A DNA stretch of 64,000 nt, from contig NC_015578.1 of assembly GCF_000214375.1 (NCBI RefSeq), forward strand, positions 806,001 to 870,000. Direction: 5' to 3'. This DNA is from Treponema primitia ZAS-2. Its GTDB lineage: Bacteria > Spirochaetota > Spirochaetia > Treponematales > Breznakiellaceae. The position numbers and the translations under genes were made by a program. This document shows positions 51,921 to 60,524 of this stretch, in pieces. Each line of letters starts with the position of its first letter. Position 1 is the stretch's first letter. The notes below the pieces were generated by a model, which ran no database searches, was not told where the DNA came from, and was given only the letters and a program-made list of their open reading frames with translations.

Positions 51921-53663
51921 ATGGCTGACAAACAATTCATAACCATCGACGGCGTACCCGTGGAGATGGAACGGGGACTGAACGTCCTTGAACACGCTAA
52001 AAAAGCCGGTATTCAGATTCCTGCTTTCTGCTATACACCGGAACTTTCAATTTACGGCGCTTGCCGTATGTGTCTGGTGGAAATTGTGGACCCCCGCACG
52101 GGGCGCAGTTCCCTTGACTCATCCTGTTCCCTGCTCCCCAAAGCCGGCATGGTCATCAAGACCAACACCGCAAAACTGCGGGGCTACCGCAAGAATATCC
52201 TGGAACTGCTCCTGGCAAACCATTGCCGGGATTGTACCACCTGCGACAACAGCACTGATTGTAAGCTCCAGGCCTTTGCGGTTCGGTTCGGCATTACCGG
52301 GGTGCGCTATCCCCAGCACAATCCCGAACCCAAGCTGGACGAATCCTCCCTCTGCATCACCAAGGATACCAGCAAGTGTATACAGTGCGGCTGCTGTATC
52401 CGTATGTGCAACGAAATCCAGCATGTGGGGGCCATTGACTTTGCCCACCGGGGTTCCGAAATGGCCGTCGCCTGTGTGGGTGAAAAAGACATCGCCAGCT
52501 CGGTCTGCGTAGGCTGCGGCCAATGCGCGGCGGTATGCCCCACCGGCGCTCTGACGGTAAAGAACGAAACCAAGCGGGTATGGAAGCTCCTGGACGACAA
52601 AAACGCCAAGGTGAGCGTTCAGATAGCCCCGGCGGTACGGGTTGCGGTGGGCAATGCCTTTGGCATACCCCCGGAACAGAACACCTTCGGTAGGCTTGTG
52701 GCGGCCCTGCGCCGTATCGGCTTTGACGAAGTCTACGACACCAACGTTGCTGCGGACATGACCATCATTCAGGAAGCGGCGGAACTTCTGGAACGGCTCA
52801 AGACCCCCCAGACCTGGCCCCTTTTCACATCCTGCTGCCCCGCGTGGATTCAGTTTGTGGAAAAACACCATCCTGAGGTTATGCCCCATGTATCAACCAC
52901 CAGGTCGCCCATGCAGCTTTTCTCCGGCACCTATACCAAGGAAGGCCAGCAGTTCTACCGCGGGGCCATCATGCCCTGTACGGCGAAAAAGTTTGAGTCC
53001 TCCCGCCCGGAATTCCAGAAAGACGGGAAAAAGCTTGTAGAGTTTGCCCTGACCTCCCAGGAAGTTATCCGCATGATTAAAGAGTCGGGTATCGATTATG
53101 CCAACATTGAACCTGAGGCAGTGGAAGGCAAATGGGGCAACACCACCGGCGCGGCAGTTATATTCGGCGTTTCAGGGGGTGTTATGGAAGCGGCTCTGCG
53201 CTACGCACTTTCGGTGCTGAAGCTGGATACCCCGGAAAACTATATTGCCCTGGCGGAATCGGGCATTCGGGGCCTCCCCAGGCCGGACGCCAAGGCCGGT
53301 ACCTTAGTTGACGGCGTCAAAACCGCAACGATCAAGCTGGGGGACATTGAGCTTAAAGTAGCCGTAGTATCCGGCCTGGCAAATGCCGACGAGATTATTC
53401 AGCGCGTAAAGGACGGGGAACACTTTGACTTTGTTGAAGTCATGGCCTGCCCTGGTGGCTGTATAGGCGGCGGCGGCCAGCCTCCCGCGTCATGGGAAGT
53501 TAAGGCTGAACGGGCCCATGGCCTCTACCTGGCCGACAAGGAATATCCCCTCAACAGCGTTGAGAAGAACCCTGTGATGAAGGAATGGGAAGACTTGGTA
53601 GGCAACGAACACGCCCAGCACGAGTACTGGCACATTCACTACGCAGGACATGGTCACAAATAG
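51921..53663 (+). CDS. hydA: Bifurcating [FeFe] hydrogenase, catalytic subunit
   Basis: The 580-residue protein has an N-terminal plant-type [2Fe-2S] domain (CRMCLVEI), a His-Cys3 cluster region (HCRDCTTCDNSTDC), two [4Fe-4S] motifs (CIQCGCCIRMC, CVGCGQCAAVCP) and the H-cluster domain. The three H-cluster signatures are TSCCPAW, MPCTAKKFE and ACPGGCIGGGGQP. All ligands are present, so it should be active. It makes or uses H2 with NADH and ferredoxin. Its maturases (HydE, F, G) are not in the window. Confidence 0.97.
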   Translation: MADKQFITIDGVPVEMERGLNVLEHAKKAGIQIPAFCYTPELSIYGACRMCLVEIVDPRTGRSSLDSSCSLLPKAGMVIKTNTAKLRGYRKNILELLLANHCRDCTTCDNSTDCKLQAFAVRFGITGVRYPQHNPEPKLDESSLCITKDTSKCIQCGCCIRMCNEIQHVGAIDFAHRGSEMAVACVGEKDIASSVCVGCGQCAAVCPTGALTVKNETKRVWKLLDDKNAKVSVQIAPAVRVAVGNAFGIPPEQNTFGRLVAALRRIGFDEVYDTNVAADMTIIQEAAELLERLKTPQTWPLFTSCCPAWIQFVEKHHPEVMPHVSTTRSPMQLFSGTYTKEGQQFYRGAIMPCTAKKFESSRPEFQKDGKKLVEFALTSQEVIRMIKESGIDYANIEPEAVEGKWGNTTGAAVIFGVSGGVMEAALRYALSVLKLDTPENYIALAESGIRGLPRPDAKAGTLVDGVKTATIKLGDIELKVAVVSGLANADEIIQRVKDGEHFDFVEVMACPGGCIGGGGQPPASWEVKAERAHGLYLADKEYPLNSVEKNPVMKEWEDLVGNEHAQHEYWHIHYAGHGHK

Positions 53664-53671
53664 TTTTGCTC

Positions 53672-53733
53672 GCTAGAAAAGAAAGGGCCTCATCAGCGAA
53701 CAGTATCGCTGATGAGGCCCTTTCTTTTCTAGC
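53672..53733 (+). terminator. 28-bp perfect hairpin after the hydrogenase operon
   Basis: GCTAGAAAAGAAAGGGCCTC... pairs base for base over 28 bp with its complement around the loop ACAGTA (53700-53705). The T-rich right arm (CTTTCTTTTCT) supports termination of plus-strand transcripts. It starts 9 nt after the hydA stop. Confidence 0.85.
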
Positions 53734-53755
53734 AGGCAAACCGTTTTTAAAAAAG

Positions 53756-53787
53756 CCCCCAGCCTGGCCGCCACCGATGACTGGGGG
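53756..53787 (-). terminator. Terminator of the minus-strand Rpn gene
   Basis: CCCCCAG and CTGGGGG pair, followed on the minus strand by CTTTTTTAAAAA. A second small hairpin (CCCCCGA/TCAGGGGG) lies closer to the stop codon, near 53811-53832. Confidence 0.7.
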
Positions 53788-53846
53788 TAATTGCTGCCCT
53801 GGAACCTCACCCCCTGATTTTTTCGGGGGCGGAGGAAATTGACGGT

Positions 53847-54881
53847 TTACAGGTATTCGGACACTTCCTCCGGGGAAAGGCCCAGGGCCTGGGTAATCTG
53901 CCCATCACCCAGGCCTAAGCCACGCAGGTTTTGGACAGATTCCCGCCGCTTTTGTTCCGCTTGCTGCCGTTCCTGCTTCGCTTGCTCACGCTCCTGTTCC
54001 GCCTGCTCACGCTCCGCTTTCAAGGTTTGGATTATCCCGTCATATTCCATCTTGGCCAGTTTATATCCTGTGTCCTCCCCTTCGAGCCTGGCGTTTGTCA
54101 TCCCGCTCTGCCAGTCCAGCTGGTTTTTGAGTTCATGCTCAATCCGCGCCCGTTCTCTTTCGTCCTCACTTACCGTTAAGAGTTCCGCTGTCGCCATGGC
54201 TACTCCTTCATCGTAGTTTAGTATCTCGTTAATCAAATCCAGCCGCTCGGGATCCAGGGCATACTGGAAAAAAACCGACCAGCGCTCTATCGGCGTCATC
54301 GCCGGAATGGGCTTGTCCAGAAACTGCTCCGCCTTTTTTAGCTCAATGTTAATTATAGCAGTCAGGCCGTTAAAGGACAAGTTGTTTTCCTGGTCATAGT
54401 ACCGGAAGCGGTGGACCAGGGCTTGGTCGTTATGGATGTTCTTGCCCAGGATGGATATCTGCCAGGCAGGCTGCAGGTCTTTATAGTGGTGCTCAATGCC
54501 CTTGATATCCTGGGTGGTAAAAAGCCGGGCCAGGTAGTATTCCTGCCTCAGATGCTCATGGGTATCCGGGTACAGGGTCATTTCGATGTCGCCCAGGCTG
54601 CCGTCGTTAAATTTGACCGCTATGTCGTAGCGGATCTCCCGATCCCGGAGATTGTTGACCGGGGGCTCGTTGGCGGTGACGGAAAGGACGGTGACCGGCT
54701 GGTCTATGGCGGCGGAAACGAGGCAGCGCAGGGCATTGCGGGAGCCGGGGGAGTCCCGGATAAGCACGGCTTTGAAGACCGGGTCCCGGGTGATGTCCAG
54801 GAGGTCGTCTTCCGCTTTGATCTGTATCGGCTTTTTAGGGACGGGATTTTCGGCGGGCTTGTCTGGTTCATTATTGTTCAT
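53847..54881 (-). CDS. Rpn-family PD-(D/E)XK nuclease / transposase-like protein
   Basis: The 344-residue protein begins with a Pro/Lys-rich segment. It then has DDLLDITRDPVFKAVLIRD, the nuclease core RYDIAVKFNDGSLGDIEMTL (D and E of PD-(D/E)XK), and a helical middle with TPIERWSVFFQYAL. A strongly charged coiled coil (EREQAEQEREQAKQERQQ) leads to a short C-terminal helix pair (GLGDGQITQALGLSPEEVSE) similar to the tails of the Rpn proteins at 29275 and 31244. It sits between the hydrogenase and adhE regions. Confidence 0.85.
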   Translation of the reverse strand: MNNNEPDKPAENPVPKKPIQIKAEDDLLDITRDPVFKAVLIRDSPGSRNALRCLVSAAIDQPVTVLSVTANEPPVNNLRDREIRYDIAVKFNDGSLGDIEMTLYPDTHEHLRQEYYLARLFTTQDIKGIEHHYKDLQPAWQISILGKNIHNDQALVHRFRYYDQENNLSFNGLTAIINIELKKAEQFLDKPIPAMTPIERWSVFFQYALDPERLDLINEILNYDEGVAMATAELLTVSEDERERARIEHELKNQLDWQSGMTNARLEGEDTGYKLAKMEYDGIIQTLKAEREQAEQEREQAKQERQQAEQKRRESVQNLRGLGLGDGQITQALGLSPEEVSEYL

Positions 54882-55017
54882 AGAATACTCCTTATAGGAG
54901 GGTTAGGGGGATAAAGTGGGATTTTGCTTTAATGGGCGGAGAAAGTTTTTGCAAATCTTTTAAATAAAGAAAACTAAAGGGGAATTTACCGTTAAAATGT
55001 TACAAGCCCAGAAAAAA

Positions 55018-55053
55018 AACAGCGTGAAAAGCGGGGCTGCTCTTCACGCTGTT
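55018..55053 (-). terminator. Terminator of the adhE-kinase operon
   Basis: AACAGCGTGAA and TTCACGCTGTT form an 11-bp stem. On the minus strand it is followed by a run of eight T. It lies about 75 nt past the kinase stop at 55130. Confidence 0.8.
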
Positions 55054-55129
55054 TTTCCTTTCGCCCTTATTCGGCTTCTTCTTTCTGATTGACTGCGTAA
55101 GCGGTCTTCCTTGTGGTTAAAAAATCGTC

Positions 55130-55879
55130 TTATTGATATTCCGCCACATTAGCCCAGCGCAGCAATGTTTCCTTCTCCTCGAATTTCCCTTTTACCAGTT
55201 GGGAAGCGGCAACAATGGAAATCCACTTTTGCGCATACTGTTTTGCAGTATCAGTTTTCTTGCAGAACAGGTTCAGGTACTTTTCAGCCCGGTCCTGCTG
55301 CCCGGCCAGGTAGAACAGCAGATAAGTCTGGGCCGCGTCGGCAGAGGCGTTTCCCTGGGTGGCATGGGACCAGTCGATGATATAGTCCTCGTCCTTGTCG
55401 GTGATAATGATATTGCTGGGGTTGAAGTCCCCGTGGCAGAGCTTGGTATGCCGGGGCAGACCCTCCAGGCGGGTGTGGAGCTCATAGCGGACCGTGGCGT
55501 CCAGGCCGCACACGCTGATCTTCCGGTGCAGTTTTTCAAACTGGGAAGGCAGCCGGGAGGCGTTGTAGAGCTGCATCCTCATCTGGATCTCCACAAAGCG
55601 GTCAAGGTAGGCATCGGCCTGGGCGGGATTTTTTTCCATAAGTTCCGCCAGGGTGTTTCCCTGGATGTACTCCCAGACTATGGCCCATTCCCCGTCAATT
55701 TTAGTAACCTCCAGAAGTTTCGGGACCCGGAGTTCTGTCTCCCCCACGGCGGCCAGGTTCAGGGCTTCGTTCAGCACATCCGAGGCCAGGTAGGCATCGC
55801 CCATTACCTTATAAACCTTGCCGTCCTCCAGATAAATTTTCTTGGAGGGCCGCTCAACCAGTATCTTTTTCCCGCTCAT
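55130..55879 (-). CDS. Aminoglycoside/choline-kinase-like phosphotransferase
   Basis: The 249-residue protein has the APH fold: an N-lobe with KKIYLEDGKVYKVMGDA, the hinge IVWEYIQGNTLAELME, the catalytic loop LCHGDFNPSNIII and the metal motif YIIDWSHATQG. The substrate is unknown; it could be a sugar, choline or a small-molecule alcohol. Its start overlaps the adhE stop by 4 nt (ATGA), so translation is coupled to the fermentation enzyme. A drug-resistance role is unlikely in this setting. Confidence 0.85.
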   Translation of the reverse strand: MSGKKILVERPSKKIYLEDGKVYKVMGDAYLASDVLNEALNLAAVGETELRVPKLLEVTKIDGEWAIVWEYIQGNTLAELMEKNPAQADAYLDRFVEIQMRMQLYNASRLPSQFEKLHRKISVCGLDATVRYELHTRLEGLPRHTKLCHGDFNPSNIIITDKDEDYIIDWSHATQGNASADAAQTYLLFYLAGQQDRAEKYLNLFCKKTDTAKQYAQKWISIVAASQLVKGKFEEKETLLRWANVAEYQ

Positions 55880-58512
55880 AAATCACCCCCTTCATTACCG
55901 TAGTAGGCGTTAAGGTACATCTGTTTGATTTCCGCAATCAGGGGATACCGGGGATTTGCGCCGGTGCACTGATCGTCAAAGGCCTGTTCGCTCATTTCGT
56001 CAAGCCGGGCCAGGAAATCTTTTTCATCGATGTTGTATTCTTTGATAGTTTTCTTGATCCCGATCGCGTCCTTCAGCTTGGCTATTCCGGCGATGAGGCT
56101 CTCCAGTTTTTCTGCATCGGTTTTTCCCTTGAGACCCAGGGCGGCGGCTACTTCGGCGTACCGGGCGAGGGTTTTGGGGTGATCGTACTGGGAGAAGGTT
56201 CCCATCTTTGGGGGGACCTCTTTGGCGTTGAACCGGAGTACGTGGTTGATCATCAGGGCGTTGGCGATGCCGTGGGGCAGGTGGTGGAAGGCGCCGAGTT
56301 TGTGGGCCATGGAATGGCAGACCCCCAGGAAGGCGTTGGCAAAGGCCATGCCGGCCATGGTGGCGGCGTTGGCCATTTTTTCACGGGCCACAGGATTGCC
56401 GGCGCCTTCGTTATAGGCGGCGGGGAGGTACTGGAAGATCAGTTTCAGGGCCTGGATGGCCAGGCCGTCGGTATAGTCCGTGGCCATCACAGAAGCGTAG
56501 GCTTCCAGGGCGTGGGTCACCGCGTCGATGCCCGAAGCGCTGGTGAGGCCCTTGGGAGCGTCCATCTGGAAGTCCGCGTCCACAATGGCCATGTCGGGCA
56601 TAAGCTCATAATCCGCCAGGGGGTACTTCATGCCCACGGTTTCGTCGGTGATCACCGCAAAGGGGGTTACCTCGGAACCGGTGCCCGCAGAGGTGGGGAC
56701 CGCGATAAAGTAGGCCTTCTCCCCCAGTTTGGGGAAGGTATAGATTCGCTTGCGTATGTCCACAAAGCGCATGGCCATGTCCTGGAAATCAGCGTCCGGG
56801 TGTTCGTAGAGTACCCAGATGATCTTCCCGGCGTCCATGGCGGAACCGCCTCCCAGGGCGATGATAACGTCGGGCTTGAAAACAGCAGCTTGGGCGGCCC
56901 CTTCCCTGGCGCAGGCCAAAGTCGGGTCGGGCTCCACATTGAAGAAGCTGGTGTGGACTATGCCCAGCTCATCCAGTTTGTCGGTCACCGGTTTGGTGTA
57001 GCCGTTGGAATAGAGGAAATTATCGGTAATGATCAGGGCCCGCTTTTTGCCCATCACGTTTTTCAACTCATCCAGGGCCACCGGGAGGCAGCCCCTCTTT
57101 ATGTATACTTTTTCAGGCGCCCTGAACCACAGCATATTTTCTCTCCTCTCCGCCACAGTTTTGATGTTGAGCAGGTGTTTGACCCCGACGTTTTCGGAAA
57201 CCGAATTTCCCCCCCAGGTACCGCAGCCCAGGGTAAGGGAAGGGGTAAGCCTGAAGTTGTAGAGGTCCCCGATGCCGCCGTGGGAAGAGGGGGTGTTCAC
57301 CAGGATACGGCCGGTCTTCATCCGGCTCTGGTATTCCTTGAGCTTTTCCTGGCCCGTGACCGTGTTTATGTAGAGCGAGGAAGTATGGCCGTAACCGCCA
57401 TCCCGGACAAGCTGTTCCGCCTTGTCCAGGGCTTCGGCAAAGTTCTTTGCCCGGTACATGCCCAGCACGGGGGAAAGTTTTTCGTGGGCGAATTCCTCGG
57501 AAAGCTCCACGCTGGTCACTTCCCCGATGAGGATCTTCGCAGATTCCGGGACCTTGAGCCCCGCCATTTCTGCGATTTTGTAGGCTTTCTGCCCCACTAT
57601 GCCGGCGTTCAGGGCGCCGTTGACGATAATGGTCTTCCGTACCTTCTCGGTTTCCGCCTTGTTGAGGATATAACAACCCCGGTCGGCAAATTCCTGCTTA
57701 ACCTTGTCATAGATACTGTCCAGGATGATCACCGACTGTTCGGAGGCGCAGATCATCCCGTTGTCAAAGGTCTTGGAGTGGATGATGGAACTCACCGCCA
57801 GAAGTATGTCCGCGCTGTCGTCGATGATGGCCGGGGTATTTCCCGATCCGACCCCGATGGCGGGCTTTCCGCTGGAATAGGCCGCCTTGACCATACCGGG
57901 TCCGCCGGTGGCAAGGATCAGGTCCGCTCCCTTCATCACCCCGTTGGAAGCCTCAAGCGAGGGCTCCCCAATCCAGCCGATGATCCCCTCAGGGGCCCCT
58001 GCGGCAACTGCCGCATCCAGCACCACCTTGGCAGCGGCGCAGGTGCTTTTCTTCGCCCGGGGGTGGGGGCTGATGACGATCCCGTTCCGGGTTTTCAGGG
58101 CCAGTAGGGTTTTGAAAATCGCTGTGGAGGTGGGGTTGGTGGTGGGGATTATGGCGGCCAGTATACCCACCGGCTCGGCAATCCGTTTATACCCTGCGGC
58201 AGGGTCATCCTCGATCACCCCGCAGGTCTTAGTGTTCTTATAGGCATTGTAGATATACTCAGCGGCATAATGGTTTTTGATAACCTTATCTTCTACAATA
58301 CCCATGCCGGTTTCTTCCACCGCAAGCTTTGCCAGGGGGATACGTGCCCTATCCGCGGCCCGGGCGGCGGCAAAAAATATCTTGTCCACCTGTTCCTGGG
58401 TAAAAGCCGAATAGGCTTTCTGGGCTTTCCGCACCCGGGCCAGGATATTCTCCAGGCTCTCCGGCTCCGGAACTTCGCCGGGCGTTTTTTCGCCGGCCTT
58501 GACTACAGCCAT
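55876..58512 (-). CDS. adhE: Bifunctional acetaldehyde-CoA / alcohol dehydrogenase
   Basis: The 878-residue enzyme reduces acetyl-CoA to ethanol in two NADH-dependent steps. The N-terminal aldehyde dehydrogenase part has the cofactor site ATGGPGMVKAAYSSGKPAIG and the active Cys in NGMICASEQSVI. The C-terminal iron-dependent alcohol dehydrogenase part starts near residue 455 (VYIKRGCLPVALDEL) and has ALGGGSAMDAGKIIWVLYEH and the Fe-binding His residues in VCHSMAHKLGAFHHLPHGIA. It regenerates NAD together with the hydrogenase upstream. A partly palindromic sequence lies 14-37 nt before the start. Confidence 0.97.
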   Translation of the reverse strand: MAVVKAGEKTPGEVPEPESLENILARVRKAQKAYSAFTQEQVDKIFFAAARAADRARIPLAKLAVEETGMGIVEDKVIKNHYAAEYIYNAYKNTKTCGVIEDDPAAGYKRIAEPVGILAAIIPTTNPTSTAIFKTLLALKTRNGIVISPHPRAKKSTCAAAKVVLDAAVAAGAPEGIIGWIGEPSLEASNGVMKGADLILATGGPGMVKAAYSSGKPAIGVGSGNTPAIIDDSADILLAVSSIIHSKTFDNGMICASEQSVIILDSIYDKVKQEFADRGCYILNKAETEKVRKTIIVNGALNAGIVGQKAYKIAEMAGLKVPESAKILIGEVTSVELSEEFAHEKLSPVLGMYRAKNFAEALDKAEQLVRDGGYGHTSSLYINTVTGQEKLKEYQSRMKTGRILVNTPSSHGGIGDLYNFRLTPSLTLGCGTWGGNSVSENVGVKHLLNIKTVAERRENMLWFRAPEKVYIKRGCLPVALDELKNVMGKKRALIITDNFLYSNGYTKPVTDKLDELGIVHTSFFNVEPDPTLACAREGAAQAAVFKPDVIIALGGGSAMDAGKIIWVLYEHPDADFQDMAMRFVDIRKRIYTFPKLGEKAYFIAVPTSAGTGSEVTPFAVITDETVGMKYPLADYELMPDMAIVDADFQMDAPKGLTSASGIDAVTHALEAYASVMATDYTDGLAIQALKLIFQYLPAAYNEGAGNPVAREKMANAATMAGMAFANAFLGVCHSMAHKLGAFHHLPHGIANALMINHVLRFNAKEVPPKMGTFSQYDHPKTLARYAEVAAALGLKGKTDAEKLESLIAGIAKLKDAIGIKKTIKEYNIDEKDFLARLDEMSEQAFDDQCTGANPRYPLIAEIKQMYLNAYYGNEGGDL

Positions 58513-58525
58513 TTTTCCATCCTTT

Positions 58526-58549
58526 TGACCGAACTTTACTGGTCAGTTC
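58526..58549. promoter_or_regulatory. Interleaved palindrome before adhE
   Basis: TGACC and GGTCA, and GAAC and GTTC, form two interleaved inverted repeats directly upstream of the adhE ribosome site. On the minus strand this includes ACTGACCAGT, a core seen in TetR-family operators. No Rex-type box is recognised. Confidence 0.4.
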
Positions 58550-58663
58550 TTATATATAAATATAATTATATCGATTAAAGAGTATCCGGCAAGGCTTTAT
58601 AAGTTAATTTTAAATAAATGAAAGGAATCTTTGAAAAATGCGGTTTTCAGAGCTTCCTTGAAG

Positions 58664-59050
58664 CTATTTTCGCCGTTCGTTCATTTTTGCCAGGACTATA
58701 TTGGCCAGGGTACGGAATTGTGAGGGGAGGAGTTCCGCATCCGGGGTATTGTACCGGTCCAGGAGGGACTCGAACTCGGAGCGGGCCTGGTCGTATTTTT
58801 TTTGCTTATAATGAATAAAGGCAATTTCATATTCCGCAGCGCAGACATTGTTAATGTCCCGGGGGAACCGTTCCAGTATGGCCTGGTAGTATTGCAGGGA
58901 AAGGCCGTAGCGGTTCCGGTCTGAGGCCTCCTGGGCCCGCTGGGTCATTTCCGCAGGGGTTGCGGTTTCAGAAATGGCGATAGGCCTTGAACCGCAGGAC
59001 AGGACCGGAGAAAGAAGCAGGATGATGGCAAATAGTTTAGTCACGCGCAT
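58664..59050 (-). CDS. TPR-like lipoprotein
   Basis: I choose the ATG at 59050, giving 128 residues. A lipoprotein signal peptide (FAIILLLSPVLSC, Cys at about 19) is followed by two TPR-like helical pairs (RYGLSLQYYQAILERFPRD, IAFIHYKQKKYDQARSEFE). It is similar in build to small spirochaete envelope TPR lipoproteins. The longer open frame upstream crosses an unrelated ABC gene on the other strand and is rejected. Confidence 0.8.
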   Translation of the reverse strand: MRVTKLFAIILLLSPVLSCGSRPIAISETATPAEMTQRAQEASDRNRYGLSLQYYQAILERFPRDINNVCAAEYEIAFIHYKQKKYDQARSEFESLLDRYNTPDAELLPSQFRTLANIVLAKMNERRK

Positions 59051-59071
59051 AGGGAATTTATAGCACCAAGG

Positions 59072-59710
59072 GGCGGTAAAAGCAAGGCTCTGTGGTGCGG
59101 CAAGACGGTTTTTTGTGCCGCCCTTCTGGGTATGCTGGAACATCCGGGGTATATCAAAAGCGGAAGCATAGCATGGACACTGAGCGCCGGCTCCTGGAAG
59201 GCCGGCTTTTCCGCAGAGGCCGCTGACTCGCCGGTCCTGGAGTTGGGTTCCCTGGAGGAAAAGGAATGGCGGCATATACGGGGAAGGGAGATATCCATGA
59301 TCTTCCAGAACCCCGTACAGGCCTTGAACCATTCCCGGACTATCCGCAGTCAGTTTATTGAAGCGATTCGCGCTCACCATCGCCATGCGGGTAAACGGGA
59401 ATGTATAGCCCTGGCGGAAACGGCGCTTGAAGACGCCATGCTCAGTGAGTCGGGAAAAATCCTGAACAGCTATCCCTTCGAGCTTTCCGGAGGCATGTGC
59501 CAGCGGGTGATGATCGCCCTGGCCCTGATACACAGGCCTACGCTCCTGATTGCCGATGAACCAACCACCGCATTGGATACAAAAAACCAGACAGGGATTC
59601 TGGAACTTCTTGCCCGGGTCCGGGAACTGTACCATACCGCAATACTGTTGGTTTCCCATGATGAGAAGGTTATCAGCGAAATTACGGATAGAAAAATCAG
59701 CCTGTTATAG
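59072..59710 (+). pseudogene. 5'-truncated ABC ATPase gene (OppD/NikD-like)
   Basis: The frame has LSGGMCQRVMIALALIHRPTLL, IADEPTTALDTKNQ and LVSHDEKV, the second half of a peptide/nickel-type ATPase. Upstream, in the same frame, a worn Walker A reads ALWCGKTVFCAALLGML, in which the leading Gly of the P-loop is lost. An in-frame TAG lies at 59033-59035. Everything before the P-loop is replaced by the lipoprotein gene on the other strand. It is therefore a relic. Its place next to cbiMQO may hint at a former metal or peptide importer. Confidence 0.75.
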
Positions 59711-59750
59711 GCGCCTGTAATCGGCATAAAAAGTTGACGGGGCGCTTTTT

Positions 59751-60524
59751 TCAGGCAAGTTCAACAGCTTCAAGCCCGCATTGATCCATCAAAGCTCCAT
59801 TCCGCAGCAGTTCTTCTGCCGGACCCTGGGCAAAAACGGCGCCTTCTTGCAGGAGAATTACCCGGGGGCAGAGGGAGGCGGCAAAGTCCAAATCATGGGT
59901 AGCAATAAGCTGGGTATGGGGCAGTGATTGTAATATGCCCATCAGCTTACGCCGGGCCTTGGGGTCCAGAAAAGCTGTTGGCTCGTCAAAGAGCAGGATG
60001 GACGGGTTCATAGTGAGGCTCGCGGCAATCGCTGCCAGCCGTTTTTCGCCCCCGGACAGCCTGAGGGGGGATCGGTCCCTGAGGAAGCTGATTCCCAGCC
60101 GGTCCAGGACTTCATCTACCCGGTCACGGACTTCTGTTTCGGACAGCCCCATATTCCGGGGGCCAAAAGCCAGGTCCTCGTAGATGCTGGGCATAAAGAG
60201 CTGGTCCTCTGGGTCCTGGAACACTAAGGAAACCCGGCTTCGCAGTTCCTGCAGTTTCCGTTTATCCTGGGGACCAGCCCCAAGCTCAACGCCCCCCATT
60301 TCCAGGCTGCCTGAGGCGATGGGCAGTATTCCTACCATGGTAAGCAGCAGGCTGGTTTTGCCAGCGCCGTTGGCCCCCACCAGGGCAACCCGTTCCCCAG
60401 CCTGTATTGCAAAGGCTATCTCTCGCAGGACCATACCGGAGCCATTGGCCGCCTGCCCGTCGTAGGCGGCGGAAAGGGAACAGGCCTCAATGACAGGACC
60501 CTCCTGTTTGTTCATAGCTGCCAT
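59751..60524 (-). CDS. cbiO: Cobalt/nickel ECF transporter ATPase
   Basis: The ATG at 60524 gives 257 residues; 60515, which overlaps the cbiQ stop, is also possible. Motifs are Walker A GANGAGKTSLLL, Q-loop LVFQDPEDQLFMPS, signature RLSGGEKRLAAIAASL, Walker B ILLFDEPTAFLD and the His in IATHDLDF. It powers the CbiMQO importer. Confidence 0.93.
   Translation of the reverse strand: MAAMNKQEGPVIEACSLSAAYDGQAANGSGMVLREIAFAIQAGERVALVGANGAGKTSLLLTMVGILPIASGSLEMGGVELGAGPQDKRKLQELRSRVSLVFQDPEDQLFMPSIYEDLAFGPRNMGLSETEVRDRVDEVLDRLGISFLRDRSPLRLSGGEKRLAAIAASLTMNPSILLFDEPTAFLDPKARRKLMGILQSLPHTQLIATHDLDFAASLCPRVILLQEGAVFAQGPAEELLRNGALMDQCGLEAVELA

Noticed and set aside
55130-55879. Aminoglycoside resistance gene
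   Set aside because: The APH fold is shared by many kinases. The gene overlaps adhE and has no resistance-gene context.
56179-58107. A 642-codon open frame on the plus strand opposite adhE
   Set aside because: It mirrors the adhE reading frame, shows no family motif, and is explained by codon bias of a G+C-rich gene read backwards.
59051-59659. N-terminal extension of the TPR lipoprotein frame up to 331 residues
   Set aside because: The added 200 residues lie opposite the ABC ATPase remnant. The lipoprotein signal peptide starts at the ATG at 59050.
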